From positions 1-35,304 of the forward strand of contig MHTV01000006.1 of NCBI GenBank assembly GCA_001823215.1: DNA of 35,304 nucleotides. Reading direction: 5' to 3'. Position numbers and translations under genes: made by a program. Below, in pieces: positions 1 to 6,904 of this stretch (the stretch's first letter is position 1; each line of letters begins with the position of its first letter). Under the pieces are notes generated by a model that did not search any database, was not told the origin of the DNA, and saw only the letters and a list, made by a program, of their open reading frames with translations. The DNA comes from Candidatus Wildermuthbacteria bacterium RIFCSPHIGHO2_02_FULL_45_25 (GTDB lineage Bacteria; Patescibacteriota; Minisyncoccia; Minisyncoccales; UBA10102).

Positions 1-323
1 GTGGTGCAACTTGCAGTTTGCTTCAATCCAGAACTGTCGGCAAAACTTGTTCCGCCGCTTTCCTCGAATTTCCAGATTGCTTTGGCATCCGCGCCCAGGA
101 CATGAGATACCTGCCCATAAAAGCTTTTTGCTTTCGCAAGCTTTCCTTCGTCCATCGCTCCCTTCAAACTCACCATCACGATGGACGACAACAATCCAAT
201 AATAGAAATTACCACGAGCAATTCAATAAGCGTGAACCCATGCGTCAAAGAAAACACCGTATTTGCGCGTTTACGGTTTAGACCAGTGTTGCGAGACATT
301 GCTAAGCAAAATTTTTTTCTCAT
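1..323 (-). CDS. Type IV prepilin-like protein, 3' end beyond left edge
   Basis: The ORF track misses this gene because it runs off the window. The minus strand is open from an ATG at 323 to base 1 (107 codons). After a basic leader of about 30 residues it shows the prepilin peptidase and methylation motif GFTLIELLVV, with Glu at +5, followed by a hydrophobic helix (ISIIGLLSSIVMV). The visible mature part is short and soluble-looking. This N-terminus is typical of type IV pilins and type II pseudopilins exported to the inner membrane and built into a filament. An extended -10 promoter lies about 30 nt upstream. A second ATG at 299 would give a shorter leader, still long enough for processing. 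Major or minor pilin status cannot be decided without the C-terminus. Confidence 0.85.
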   Translation of the reverse strand, partial: MRKKFCLAMSRNTGLNRKRANTVFSLTHGFTLIELLVVISIIGLLSSIVMVSLKGAMDEGKLAKAKSFYGQVSHVLGADAKAIWKFEESGGTSFADSSGLKQTASCT

Positions 324-352
324 ATTACCGCTTGTCCCTGTTGTGTGTATCT

Positions 353-361
353 ATTATACCA
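353..361 (-). promoter_or_regulatory. Extended -10 promoter of the left-edge prepilin
   Basis: On the minus strand the sequence reads TGGTATAAT, a perfect -10 with a TGN extension. It would start transcription about 20-25 nt upstream of the prepilin ATG at 323. No convincing -35 is seen, which is common for extended -10 promoters. Confidence 0.55.
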
Positions 362-390
362 AAATCTATTCCTGCTTCATAGTGAACTGA

Positions 391-443
391 AAAGAAGTGA
401 TACAAAAATCCCTCGTTCCGAGGGATTTTTGTATCACTTCTTT
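391..443. terminator. Perfect 25-bp inverted repeat, probable bidirectional terminator
   Basis: Arms 391-415 and 419-443 are perfectly complementary over 25 bp around a 3-nt loop (ttc). The foot of each arm is A/T-rich, ending in TCACTTCTTT, so either strand could give a terminator-like hairpin. It sits between a shorter terminator and the prepilin promoter. The arms are longer than a usual intrinsic terminator needs. Confidence 0.6.
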
Positions 444-452
444 GAAAAATTC

Positions 453-481
453 GGCAGTCGCTGAAAATTCCAGCGACTGCC
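453..481 (-). terminator. Intrinsic terminator after the zinc-ribbon gene
   Basis: An 11-bp perfect stem (GGCAGTCGCTG with its complement, 7-nt loop) is followed on the minus strand by GAATTTTTC. It starts 6 nt after the stop of the zinc-ribbon gene. Confidence 0.75.
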
Positions 482-486
482 TTTGT

Positions 487-675
487 TCAAGCCGCACCCC
501 TTTTCAAAACTTTTTCTTTTTTCTCCCCAAGAATATCCCCCTCCCCTCCGGGAGCTTGCACTTGGCTCAAATCCTTCAAAAAACCGCACTGCGCGCAACT
601 GACGTACTTCCCATCCTTGTCCTCCACCACCCATAAATCCCCATGACACTTGGAACATGCCTTAAACAGTATCAT
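487..675 (-). CDS. Small zinc-ribbon protein (62 aa)
   Basis: The protein has two CxxC knuckles, CSKC near residue 7 and CAQC near residue 27, separated by a short polar loop, as in zinc ribbons that bind one Zn(II). The tail is charged. The ORF track begins 18 codons earlier, but the ATG at 675 is preceded by GGAAAGGAGG about 5 nt upstream, one of the best Shine-Dalgarno sequences in the window, so I start there. A terminator follows directly. The gene lies downstream of xseB in the same direction. The specific role is unknown; small zinc ribbons often touch nucleic acid or act as protein-assembly modules. Confidence 0.8.
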   Translation of the reverse strand: MILFKACSKCHGDLWVVEDKDGKYVSCAQCGFLKDLSQVQAPGGEGDILGEKKEKVLKRGAA

Positions 676-746
676 ATCGCCTCCTTTCCCTATTGCACTC
701 CTTTTACCTGCATCAAAAAGAATTGTCAAACAAGAACAGGCCTCTC

Positions 747-959
747 TTAGTTCTCTTTCTCCACCTCCAATTCTTCTTTTAGCTTGATAAACTCATTTTC
801 CGCGCTTTTTAATTGTTGGCGGCAAAATTTAATAAGGGAAACCCCTTCGCGGAAATGTTCCAATCCCGCTTCCACATCCACGTCTTTCTTGCCGAGATCA
901 TTCACAATGATTTCTAACTTTTCCAATGCTTCTTGAAGCGTTTGTTTTTCTTTTGGCAT
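747..959 (-). CDS. xseB: Exodeoxyribonuclease VII small subunit
   Basis: A 70-aa acidic helical protein with the XseB pattern: ALEKLEIIVNDLGKKDVDVE, then LEHFREGVSLIKFCRQQL and a Lys/Glu-rich tail. XseB subunits bind XseA to form exonuclease VII, which degrades single-stranded DNA to oligonucleotides in repair. The listed ORF reads 30 codons upstream into a hairpin element; those residues are element sequence, and the family length supports the ATG at 959. No clear Shine-Dalgarno is present (TAAATTTCAAA precedes the ATG). xseA is directly upstream, but hairpin element A lies between them. Confidence 0.9.
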   Translation of the reverse strand: MPKEKQTLQEALEKLEIIVNDLGKKDVDVEAGLEHFREGVSLIKFCRQQLKSAENEFIKLKEELEVEKEN

Positions 960-972
960 TTTGAAATTTACA

Positions 973-1116
973 TTACTTGCATTCCGAAATTCTTTCGCGC
1001 ATGAGGATATGGATCGCGCACGGAGCGCGACTGGCGCGAGTAAGAACAAAAATTCAGCAGAATTTTATGTGGTGATTCATACCCTCATGCGCGAAAGAAT
1101 TTCGGAATGCAAGTAA
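973..1116 (-). repeat. Hairpin element, copy A (conserved core, 34-bp arms)
   Basis: Arms 973-1006 and 1083-1116 are perfectly complementary over 34 bp. The inside holds GGAGCGCGACTGGCGCGAG (1022-1040) and a small hairpin AAAATTC-AGCA-GAATTTT. The core is almost identical to copy C, and the arms are homologous to those of C, with each difference mirrored in both arms. The element fills the xseA-xseB gap and ends 13 nt before the xseB ATG. No target-site duplication is apparent. Confidence 0.9.
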
Positions 1117-1141
1117 ATACGTTAAAAAATTTCTTTAACCC

Positions 1142-2524
1142 TCAAAATCCCTCATCAATTTTTTCAACTTGAGAACTAAACTTTCCTCTGAACATTTTCA
1201 CATCCACCATATCCCCTCTTTTTAATTGACGAGATTCTTTTACCACCTTTCCTCCTGTTTTATATACTACACTATATCCTCTTTTGAGTACATTTTCAGG
1301 GTTTAAAGAATGTAAGGCAATTTCGCATTTGTCCACTCTCGCTCTTTTCTCTTCCCATATCGTCTCGCTTAAAGCATATACGCGCAAGACCGATGCCTGC
1401 ATCCTTGCTGAAAAAGATTGCAAACTCGCTTGTTGAACATACAAAACGTTCCGGAAGCGTCTTTCTAAATTCGCAAATTGTTCAAACACGCTCCCAAGGG
1501 AACGATGAAGTTGTTCCGCTTTATGAGTTATGCGATGGCGTGAATAATCGAAACTTCTCTGAAAACCCCCATACAAATTATGTCGCAAAAACTCTATTTT
1601 CTCTTCTTTGCCAGAGAGAATTTCCGCCATTTTCCTCTTCACCTGTTCAGATCGTTCTTTCACCAGACGAATGAGCGATTCTCTTTGCGTCCGCAAAAAA
1701 TCTGCGACAGCAGTTGGCGTAGAACATCGGAAATCCGCCACCAAATCAGCAATGCTTTCATCTTCTTCATGTCCGATTCCCGTTATCACGGGAATGCGCG
1801 AGGAAGCTATGGTTTCTGCGATTTTTTCTGAATTATACGCTTTGAGATTTTCCCATCCGCCGCCGCCTCGAATCACCGCCAACACATCCATATCCGGCCT
1901 CCGCGCGTTAAACCAGCGAATCGCATTCACAATACTTTTTTCAGCATACTCCCCTTCCACCCATACCGCATGAAAACATATTTGAAACCCATATTCCCCC
2001 AGATTTCGCCGAAAATCAAAAATCGCCTGCCCTTCTGCTGAAGTAATCAACCCGATGCGCTGAACATAAGCTGGAATCTTCCGTTTCCTCGCCAGATCAA
2101 AATATCCCATCTGCTCCAGCTTTTTCTTCAGCTGCTCCAACGCTTTCTTCCACGCTCCTTCGCCTGCGGGCTCAATATTTTCCACCACCAAACTAAACGA
2201 CCCGGTTTTGTACATTTTTGGCCTGCCCGTAATGATCACCTCCATTCCATCGGCCAATAAATGACTAAATTGCTTGAATTGCGATCCAAACAAAGAACAT
2301 TTGAGCACAAAATCTTTTCCTCTGGCATCTTTCATATCAAAGAATGCCATGCTTCCCCGCACGCGTTTAGCGTCGTTAATCTCTCCTTTTACCCGAATCC
2401 TCCCCAACTTGGAAACAGCTTCATTGATGATAAAATGGCACTCTTCCACCGAAAAAATAGCGTTCCCGTCCGCGTCAAATTCGGGCTGTATCATATTGTC
2501 GTCATTGAACATAGAATCTTGCAT
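1142..2524 (-). CDS. xseA: Exodeoxyribonuclease VII large subunit
   Basis: 460 aa, a normal XseA length. The N-terminal OB-fold, about residues 22-120 (FSVEECHFIINEAVSKLG, then IRVKGEI), binds ssDNA. The catalytic domain shows IGLITSAEGQAIFDF, VIRGGGGWENLKAYN and PVITGIGHEEDESIADLVAD, the classic signature of the family. A long helical region follows, and the C-terminus has the family end LKRGYSVV. With XseB it would make exonuclease VII. Variants worth noting are GIGHEEDES, where many homologues have GIGHETD, and GQAIFDF, where many have GAAIRD. The ATG at 2524 has no Shine-Dalgarno; ATGs at residues 5 and 11 are alternatives. The gene is followed by hairpin element A and then xseB. Confidence 0.95.
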   Translation of the reverse strand: MQDSMFNDDNMIQPEFDADGNAIFSVEECHFIINEAVSKLGRIRVKGEINDAKRVRGSMAFFDMKDARGKDFVLKCSLFGSQFKQFSHLLADGMEVIITGRPKMYKTGSFSLVVENIEPAGEGAWKKALEQLKKKLEQMGYFDLARKRKIPAYVQRIGLITSAEGQAIFDFRRNLGEYGFQICFHAVWVEGEYAEKSIVNAIRWFNARRPDMDVLAVIRGGGGWENLKAYNSEKIAETIASSRIPVITGIGHEEDESIADLVADFRCSTPTAVADFLRTQRESLIRLVKERSEQVKRKMAEILSGKEEKIEFLRHNLYGGFQRSFDYSRHRITHKAEQLHRSLGSVFEQFANLERRFRNVLYVQQASLQSFSARMQASVLRVYALSETIWEEKRARVDKCEIALHSLNPENVLKRGYSVVYKTGGKVVKESRQLKRGDMVDVKMFRGKFSSQVEKIDEGF

Positions 2525-2560
2525 AAGGATATTGCGCCAAAGATTCCATAATAAACAGCG

Positions 2561-3514
2561 TTAATCAAAAATCGTGGGCAGATATTCGTCAATCTCCCGT
2601 TGCTCTAAGTCGTAAAAGTATTTATTTCCTTCGTGAAGGTATGTCGCAAGATTGATCCCCACATATCTCCAATGCCACGGCTCAAAGATATAATACCCAT
2701 TCTTTTCAGGATACGAGAGCACAAACCCGTACTTGTACGCGTTTTTCCGCATCCATTCGTATGCCTGTGTTTTCTCAAAACCAGTAAGTTCGCCTACAAG
2801 CCCGGTCGTAATCAAATCAACCGTAGTCCCAAGCTGATGTTCAGAATATCCCTGATCGGCAGAAAACTGATTGGCGCTCCCTGCCCCGTATGTTACCGTA
2901 TAGGCGGATTTGATTGATGCCTGTTCGTCAAACGAACGATACGCGGATTTCACATACACATCCACGACATCTACCTTTGCCGCATCCAAAAGATCTTTGA
3001 GATGCGGCCACACAAGCATGTGAATCTGCTGGATTGAACGATCGCTGTACACATAATCACTATGAATTTCCACAAGTCGTTCTGGAGCATAATGTTCGTT
3101 TAAGAAAAACACTTTGGAATATTTTTGCAAGAGTTCCGGGTCTGTTTTGCTTAATTTTTCGAGCGTAATAACAGCTCCTGAAATCTCGCCTACGGTTTGC
3201 TCAAAGCCGCCAAGCCGATTCTGCACCGCTTCCAAATTTCTCCGCAAGTTCTCAATTGTTTGTTCTGCGGTATATAAAGTATCTGAAAGAGTTACTGTTT
3301 TTTGTTCCAAATCGAAAGCTCGCATGGAAAGCGCATCAGTTTTTTCAGAGAATGACACGTTGGCAGCAGCAAGCTCTTCCGTAAGGTGTTCTGCATACAA
3401 AGAAAGCTCTGAAATGCGCAGATAGCCATACGTAAAAAGCCCGCCCAGTATGATCAGAGCAAAAAAAATCGACAGACCAATGGCAATCCAACGATTAAGA
3501 TTTCTGTGCTTCAT
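2561..3514 (-). CDS. VanY-type D-alanyl-D-alanine carboxypeptidase, membrane-anchored
   Basis: 317 aa from the ATG at 3514. An N-terminal transmembrane helix lies at about 10-32 (WIAIGLSIFFALIILGGLF). A coiled coil of about 90 residues follows, then an M15B peptidase domain. Zinc-ligand motifs are SEHQLGTTVDL (His and Asp, near 225-235) and EPWHWRYVG (His, near 278); AYRSFDEQ matches the family substrate region. Such enzymes trim the terminal D-Ala from peptidoglycan stem peptides outside the membrane. The ORF track start at 3583 lies inside hairpin element B and is rejected. Element B is inserted directly at the start codon, leaving no Shine-Dalgarno. The coiled coil may space the enzyme from the membrane or allow oligomerisation. 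Confidence 0.88.
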   Translation of the reverse strand: MKHRNLNRWIAIGLSIFFALIILGGLFTYGYLRISELSLYAEHLTEELAAANVSFSEKTDALSMRAFDLEQKTVTLSDTLYTAEQTIENLRRNLEAVQNRLGGFEQTVGEISGAVITLEKLSKTDPELLQKYSKVFFLNEHYAPERLVEIHSDYVYSDRSIQQIHMLVWPHLKDLLDAAKVDVVDVYVKSAYRSFDEQASIKSAYTVTYGAGSANQFSADQGYSEHQLGTTVDLITTGLVGELTGFEKTQAYEWMRKNAYKYGFVLSYPEKNGYYIFEPWHWRYVGINLATYLHEGNKYFYDLEQREIDEYLPTIFD

Positions 3515-3518
3515 ATAC
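3511..3518. repeat. 8-bp direct repeat, left copy (target-site duplication of element B)
   Basis: TCATATAC abuts the left end of element B and recurs at the right end (3653-3660). It includes the vanY start codon (CAT on the plus strand at 3512-3514). Confidence 0.65.
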
Positions 3519-3651
3519 TTTGAATTACGAAACAAGTACTTATGAGGTTTAGAGAACGTTGGGAGCGCGACTGGCGCGAGCACCAGGAATTTTTCAGCAG
3601 AAAAATATCCGTGTTCTCAAAACCTCATAAGTACTTGTTTCGTAATTCAAA
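3519..3651 (-). repeat. Hairpin element, copy B (conserved core, 39-bp arms)
   Basis: Arms 3519-3557 and 3613-3651 pair over 39 nt with a single mismatch. The outer end TTTGAATTACGAAA is shared with copy C. The core keeps GGAGCGCGACTGGCGCGAG (3562-3580), but the inner hairpin is ATTTTTC-AGCA-GAAAAAT, with A and T swapped relative to A and C while pairing and the bulged A are kept. It ends 4 nt before the vanY ATG and is flanked by TCATATAC repeats. Confidence 0.9.
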
Positions 3652-3652
3652 A

Positions 3653-3660
3653 TCATATAC
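3653..3660. repeat. 8-bp direct repeat, right copy (target-site duplication of element B)
   Basis: A second exact TCATATAC, one base beyond the right arm of element B. On the minus strand it reads GTATATGA and contains an ATG that would have been the vanY start before insertion. Confidence 0.65.
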
Positions 3661-3662
3661 GA

Positions 3663-3684
3663 ATTGTACCACAACAAAACGGAA
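3663..3684 (-). promoter_or_regulatory. Probable vanY promoter upstream of element B
   Basis: The minus strand has TGGTACAAT (extended -10, hexamer 3663-3668) with a weak TTCCAT-like -35. The expected start is near 3656, exactly at the ATG in the right TCATATAC copy. The ancestral vanY mRNA may therefore have been leaderless. Confidence 0.45.
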
Positions 3685-3714
3685 TGGAAATCTTCTCCCT
3701 ACCTAAAAAGAAAC

Positions 3715-3738
3715 GGCGGCCCAGAGACACGGGCCGCC
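3715..3738 (-). terminator. Intrinsic terminator after the 3754-4200 gene
   Basis: The 8-bp stem GGCGGCCC/GGGCCGCC with an 8-nt loop is followed on the minus strand by GTTTCTTTTT. It begins 15 nt after the stop codon. Confidence 0.8.
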
Positions 3739-3753
3739 TTATTTGAGTTTTTA

Positions 3754-4200
3754 TTAGGGGATTTTTCGCACCTCCACCAACACTGGAAGACCAAAATAGG
3801 AACGCACACTAGACGGGAGAATGTTCTTCGGATTAAGCAATATAATATCCTGACCATCCTTCCGCGCCCTTTCCCAGTAGAAAACTGCCACCCCACCCTC
3901 CTCCCACCATTCCTTTAAGCTCCTCCTTATCTTGAGTTTGCGCTGTTGGGACGTGATAAAAACGACCGTCCCCTGCTCCTGTTGAGTACCATGGAGATTG
4001 ATCAACCCATTCTCCATGCTTACTCCCCACGGGAAGCAGCATTTCGCGACTTCCCCACCAGTTATGGTCTGTACAAAATGCACCTCCGCCCCAGTTGACT
4101 CTTTCAACCATTTGGGCGCGCCGGGCAGTTGAACTGACCCAGCCAATACAACAAGAAATTCCGGTTCCTCCTTTTCGCCCAACATTCCTCCAATATTCAT
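3754..4200 (-). CDS. Uncharacterised soluble protein (148 aa)
   Basis: I do not recognise a family. The ATG at 4200 has a strong Shine-Dalgarno (GAGGAGG, about 7 nt upstream), a -35/-10 pair farther up and a terminator just after the stop, so it is a well-bounded single-gene unit. The protein begins with acidic residues, has a hydrophobic strand FLVVLAGSVQLPG, a CC pair near residue 53, and a Lys/Arg/Trp-rich stretch (RRSLKEWWEEGG) followed by alternating hydrophobic segments (GVAVFYW, DIILL, LPVLVEV). The pattern suggests a compact alpha/beta fold. It has no signal peptide or membrane helix. Confidence 0.75.
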   Translation of the reverse strand: MNIGGMLGEKEEPEFLVVLAGSVQLPGAPKWLKESTGAEVHFVQTITGGEVAKCCFPWGVSMENGLINLHGTQQEQGTVVFITSQQRKLKIRRSLKEWWEEGGVAVFYWERARKDGQDIILLNPKNILPSSVRSYFGLPVLVEVRKIP

Positions 4201-4252
4201 TGGTACGCCTCCTCTACATAATACATTCGGTCAGAATCTTACCACTATCAAG

Positions 4253-4281
4253 ATGGTACACACTCTTTATTCATTTGTCAA
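4253..4281 (-). promoter_or_regulatory. Sigma70-like promoter of the 3754-4200 gene
   Basis: On the minus strand TTGACA (4276-4281), a 17-nt spacer and TACCAT (4253-4258). The -35 is perfect and the -10 matches at four of six positions. It lies about 55 nt from the start codon. Confidence 0.55.
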
Positions 4282-4313
4282 GGATTTCGCATTTTTAATT
4301 CACCTAATGGACC

Positions 4314-5087
4314 CTACTTTGACGAAATGAATATATGCAAAAACCGCCAGCGATGGTACTGATCCTTGGAAAACTGCCAATCTGCGTATGCGCATTGTTT
4401 GAGAATCTCTTCGATCTTCTCTTTTTCTGGTTCGTCAAATTCCATATAGATCACGCCGTTCGGATTGAGAAATTTCTTTGCCTCTTCCAAGAATACGCGA
4501 ATATACTCCAGACCGTCTCGTCCTCCAAAAAGCGCTTCTCTTGGCTCTTGCCTTAAGACAGATTCCTGCACGCTCCCCTTTCTCGTGATTGGAATATACG
4601 GCGGGTTTGCCAGAATGAAATCATATTTGCCAATAATGTTTGAAAAAACATCAGATTGAATAATCTGGTACTGATCTGGCGCGATACTATTCAGTTGAGC
4701 GTTTATCCTGATTTGTTCTAAAAGTTTTCCATCTTTTTCCGCAAAATCTACCGCCGCCTGCGGGATATGTTTCGCTACCGCAACTCCGACACAACCAGAT
4801 CCCGCAAAGATATCGAGAATTTTGACACTTTTCCAATTTCCAATCGCACATCGTTGTTGCATTTCTTCTATTGCCTTCTGCGTCCAGTATTCTGTTTCTG
4901 GCCGAGGGATAAGCGGCTTAAAGGATAAATCAATTGCGCATTCTAAAAAATCCACCCAGCCGATCACATAATCAATATGCTCCCCTCTTTCAAGGCGAGC
5001 AATATCTTTCTGGGCTTCCGGTGTTAACTTGCCTTCATACTTCTCTTCCAGAAGCCAGCAAATTTCCTTTTGAAGCTGGTCATCCAT
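4314..5087 (-). CDS. prmC: Peptide chain release factor N5-glutamine methyltransferase (HemK/PrmC)
   Basis: 257 aa from the ATG at 5087. It shows the family hallmarks: LIPRPETEYW, the SAM-binding motif ILDIFAGSGCVGVAVA near residue 95, the catalytic NPPYIP near 162, and QEPREALFGGRDGLEYIR. PrmC methylates the Gln of the GGQ motif in release factors RF1 and RF2, improving termination. The N-terminal helical domain is shorter than in E. coli. The ORF track start (5156) would overlap the DUF167 gene heavily; the ATG at 5087 overlaps its TGA by 8 nt (ATGGATGA), suggesting translational coupling. Confidence 0.92.
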   Translation of the reverse strand: MDDQLQKEICWLLEEKYEGKLTPEAQKDIARLERGEHIDYVIGWVDFLECAIDLSFKPLIPRPETEYWTQKAIEEMQQRCAIGNWKSVKILDIFAGSGCVGVAVAKHIPQAAVDFAEKDGKLLEQIRINAQLNSIAPDQYQIIQSDVFSNIIGKYDFILANPPYIPITRKGSVQESVLRQEPREALFGGRDGLEYIRVFLEEAKKFLNPNGVIYMEFDEPEKEKIEEILKQCAYADWQFSKDQYHRWRFLHIFISSK

Positions 5088-5301
5088 TGATTTGTACAAT
5101 TTTCTTTTTGGCTCCCAATCCAGACACAATACGAACATTATTCTTTGGCGCATCAAAATATTCAGACAACAAATCTATTACGGCCAAGTTTGCTTTCCCC
5201 TCTTTCGAGGGCTCTTTTACCGTAACCTTGAATTCGTTCGCCCCGATTTTCTCCACTATATTTTGTTTCGCTCCCGCTTTTACTGTTACAAAAAGTTTCA
5301 T
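5080..5301 (-). CDS. DUF167 (YggU-like) family protein
   Basis: 73 aa, the usual length for this single-domain family. Recognisable parts are VTVKAGAKQNIVEKIGANEF, VTVKEPSKEGKANLAVIDLL and the end VRIVSGLGAKKKIVQI, where KxGKAN and the SG-x-x-x-KK region are the conserved blocks. The biochemical role of DUF167 proteins is not established. The gene ends inside the start of prmC and lies 24 nt downstream of the yjjX-like gene, so the three are probably co-transcribed. TGA is its stop codon, evidence for the standard bacterial code. Confidence 0.88.
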   Translation of the reverse strand: MKLFVTVKAGAKQNIVEKIGANEFKVTVKEPSKEGKANLAVIDLLSEYFDAPKNNVRIVSGLGAKKKIVQING

Positions 5302-5325
5302 ATCTTTGGATATTGCGCGATCACT

Positions 5326-5856
5326 TTATTCCATCAATTCAGGATATTTCATACGAGCCAACGCCGCGATCACCGCGTCTGTATATTGCCTTTCTCTCGT
5401 CAGCGCGTTCCCGCTGATAACCCCAAAATATCCTTCTTGATGTTTCAAATTTGTTCTTCCGGTAATAATATCTCCCGCCTTCCCCAATTCATATCCTTGC
5501 CGGATCAAATCAAGAAACTTCTTCCCCAAGGGAGCATGAATACTCGATGCCATCCCCATAACGCCCTCATCACTTATCACCACTGCCCAAGCTCCTGTGA
5601 AAAATTGCCCGTCAATTTCCCAAATTCCTCCTTCCAATCCCACGCCAAAATCCCCCTTGCTTTGTTCTTGAGCCAAGCTCGCTCGAGTTTTCGCTCCTTG
5701 GAGAGTTTCCTGAACACTCATGGGCTGCTCGGCAACTCCGGAAGCAACCGATATCCCTTCAAAAAGAAATTCCTCCCCTTTCCATAGCGCCCCAAACGCA
5801 TTTTGAACCGCACTGATTTTCACGGGATTTTGAGATCCGATCGCGATTTTTTTCAT
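5326..5856 (-). CDS. yjjX: Inosine/xanthosine triphosphatase, YjjX/DUF84 family
   Basis: 176 aa, matching the family length. Signature segments are IAIGSQNPVKISAVQNAF at the N-terminus, SGVAEQPMSVQETLQGAKTRA, and GDFGVGLEGGI for the metal/phosphate site. The family hydrolyses non-canonical nucleoside triphosphates such as ITP and XTP, protecting RNA and DNA from deaminated purines. It heads a small group with the DUF167 gene and prmC. Assignment to the family is firm; substrate preference is inferred from homologues. Confidence 0.88.
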   Translation of the reverse strand: MKKIAIGSQNPVKISAVQNAFGALWKGEEFLFEGISVASGVAEQPMSVQETLQGAKTRASLAQEQSKGDFGVGLEGGIWEIDGQFFTGAWAVVISDEGVMGMASSIHAPLGKKFLDLIRQGYELGKAGDIITGRTNLKHQEGYFGVISGNALTRERQYTDAVIAALARMKYPELME

Positions 5857-5860
5857 ATGG

Positions 5861-6229
5861 TTAGTTGATATCTCTTTTCAATCTTTCTCTGATGAAATGT
5901 TGTAATTCCTCCATGTTCTTTTGTTCTTTCAACTCTGCCGCATTGATCGCCAAAGAAAAAGTTCCGTTTTCTCCTAGGAATACCGCAGGCAATTCCATAT
6001 CCTCATATTGCGGATAATTTCTTTTCCATTCATCTTTATGAAAAAATTCCACATCATAGGGCAATTCTGCCACAAACTTTTTCCAAAGCGGATTCACCGC
6101 CATACCTTTAGAGATAAGCAAACAAAGATTGCAGGAAACAGAATTCGGAAAAAATGTTCTTTTCCAATAGTTTATTGTCTGGGCAATCAAAGAAGAATTC
6201 GCGTTATGGACAAAATATAATTGCTTCAT
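5861..6229 (-). CDS. Uncharacterised small protein, possibly thioredoxin-fold
   Basis: 122 aa, no membrane helix or signal peptide. It starts with a strand MKQLYFVHNANSS, followed by an aromatic helix, then CNLCLLISKG with a CxxC motif, a charged middle (DVEFFHKDEW), a strand-like LPAVFLG with a proline where thioredoxins have their cis-Pro, and a Lys/Glu-rich C-terminal helix. The order strand-helix-strand-helix-strand(Pro) hints at a thioredoxin-like fold, but the CxxC is not at the usual position after strand 1, so this is only a suggestion. It lies 4 nt upstream of the yjjX-like gene and 18 nt downstream of the membrane protein gene, probably one operon. Confidence 0.7.
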   Translation of the reverse strand: MKQLYFVHNANSSLIAQTINYWKRTFFPNSVSCNLCLLISKGMAVNPLWKKFVAELPYDVEFFHKDEWKRNYPQYEDMELPAVFLGENGTFSLAINAAELKEQKNMEELQHFIRERLKRDIN

Positions 6230-6247
6230 ACAAATACTGCTTAGTAA

Positions 6248-6799
6248 TTATCGGGGCAACCAAGGGAAGAATGTTTCTTTAAGCCAATTCCAGGGAGCCG
6301 CTTGCTGAACATGCAGAATCCACTCCTGACCGAATTTTGGAATATACAACAACACAAGCGCGATTGCCATGCGTTTCTTTGTTTTTACTTTCCATTCGGG
6401 TTTGAACGTACGCATAGCGGCATAGAACAAGAAAAAGTTTTCAAACAGATTGGGAGCAAGAAACAAGAAAAATCTGATTTGGGTAATTTCAAAAAGAATA
6501 ACCCCAATCGTTCGCCACGCAAACAGCATGATACTTGTGTTACGAGCGATCTTTTCCTTCCAGGAAAGAGAAATCCAGAACATCACCGAAAGATAGTACA
6601 TATCCAACATTTTATCAATCGAATGATAACGAGGGAAATACGCTTCCTCCAATCCGGGGAATAGCCCCTTTCCAACGACATCAATGATAATCACGTCCGC
6701 TCCGTCCAGCAACATGGCGATTACTCCGCCCGCAAACGGCCATCTGACAATCAAGAGGGGCACCAATAACCGCAATACCAACATCAATGGAAGTCCCAT
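6248..6799 (-). CDS. Uncharacterised integral membrane protein (183 aa)
   Basis: Several hydrophobic stretches suggest four to five membrane helices: the N-terminus LPLMLVLRLLVPLLIV, GVIAMLLDGADVIIID, a YYLSVMFWISL segment, FFLFLAPNLFENFFLFYAA, and IALVLLYIPKFG. Acidic residues inside the second segment (DGADVIIIDVV) are unusual for a plain helix and may be functional. I do not recognise the family. A sigma70-like promoter lies just upstream (6806-6834), so it probably starts the operon that continues to prmC. Confidence 0.75.
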   Translation of the reverse strand: MGLPLMLVLRLLVPLLIVRWPFAGGVIAMLLDGADVIIIDVVGKGLFPGLEEAYFPRYHSIDKMLDMYYLSVMFWISLSWKEKIARNTSIMLFAWRTIGVILFEITQIRFFLFLAPNLFENFFLFYAAMRTFKPEWKVKTKKRMAIALVLLYIPKFGQEWILHVQQAAPWNWLKETFFPWLPR

Positions 6800-6805
6800 A
6801 ATTGT

Positions 6806-6834
6806 AGTATACGATAAATGTTACTCTCTTCCAA
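6806..6834 (-). promoter_or_regulatory. Promoter of the 6799-to-4314 gene group
   Basis: The minus strand shows TTGGAA (6829-6834), 17 nt, TATACT (6806-6811). The expected transcription start is almost at the ATG at 6799, giving a leaderless or nearly leaderless message. Confidence 0.5.
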
Positions 6835-6881
6835 CTTCGAGAGTCATTGCTCTCGCATCAGACCTTTTCCAAAAGAAAGAA

Positions 6882-6900
6882 GGACGGCAGTGAGCCGTCC
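6882..6900 (-). terminator. Intrinsic terminator downstream of the tRNA-binding protein gene
   Basis: GGACGG/CCGTCC stem with a 7-nt loop, followed on the minus strand by TTCTTTCTTTT. It closes the 7091-7411 unit together with the longer hairpin beside it. Confidence 0.6.
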
Positions 6901-6904
6901 CCTT

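Noticed and set aside
960-1049. N-terminal extension of XseB in the ORF track
   Set aside because: The 30 extra codons are hairpin element A sequence; the family starts at about the ATG at 959.
973-1116. Hammerhead or twister ribozyme in the hairpin-element core
   Set aside because: Neither the CUGANGA and GAAA hammerhead boxes nor a twister-like core could be found on either strand.
973-1116. Integron attC sites
   Set aside because: attC sites vary in the middle and keep conserved ends with RYYYAAC/GTTRRRY boxes; here the middle is conserved and those boxes are absent.
3515-3583. N-terminal extension of the VanY-like protein
   Set aside because: It is translated element B sequence; the membrane anchor begins after the ATG at 3514.
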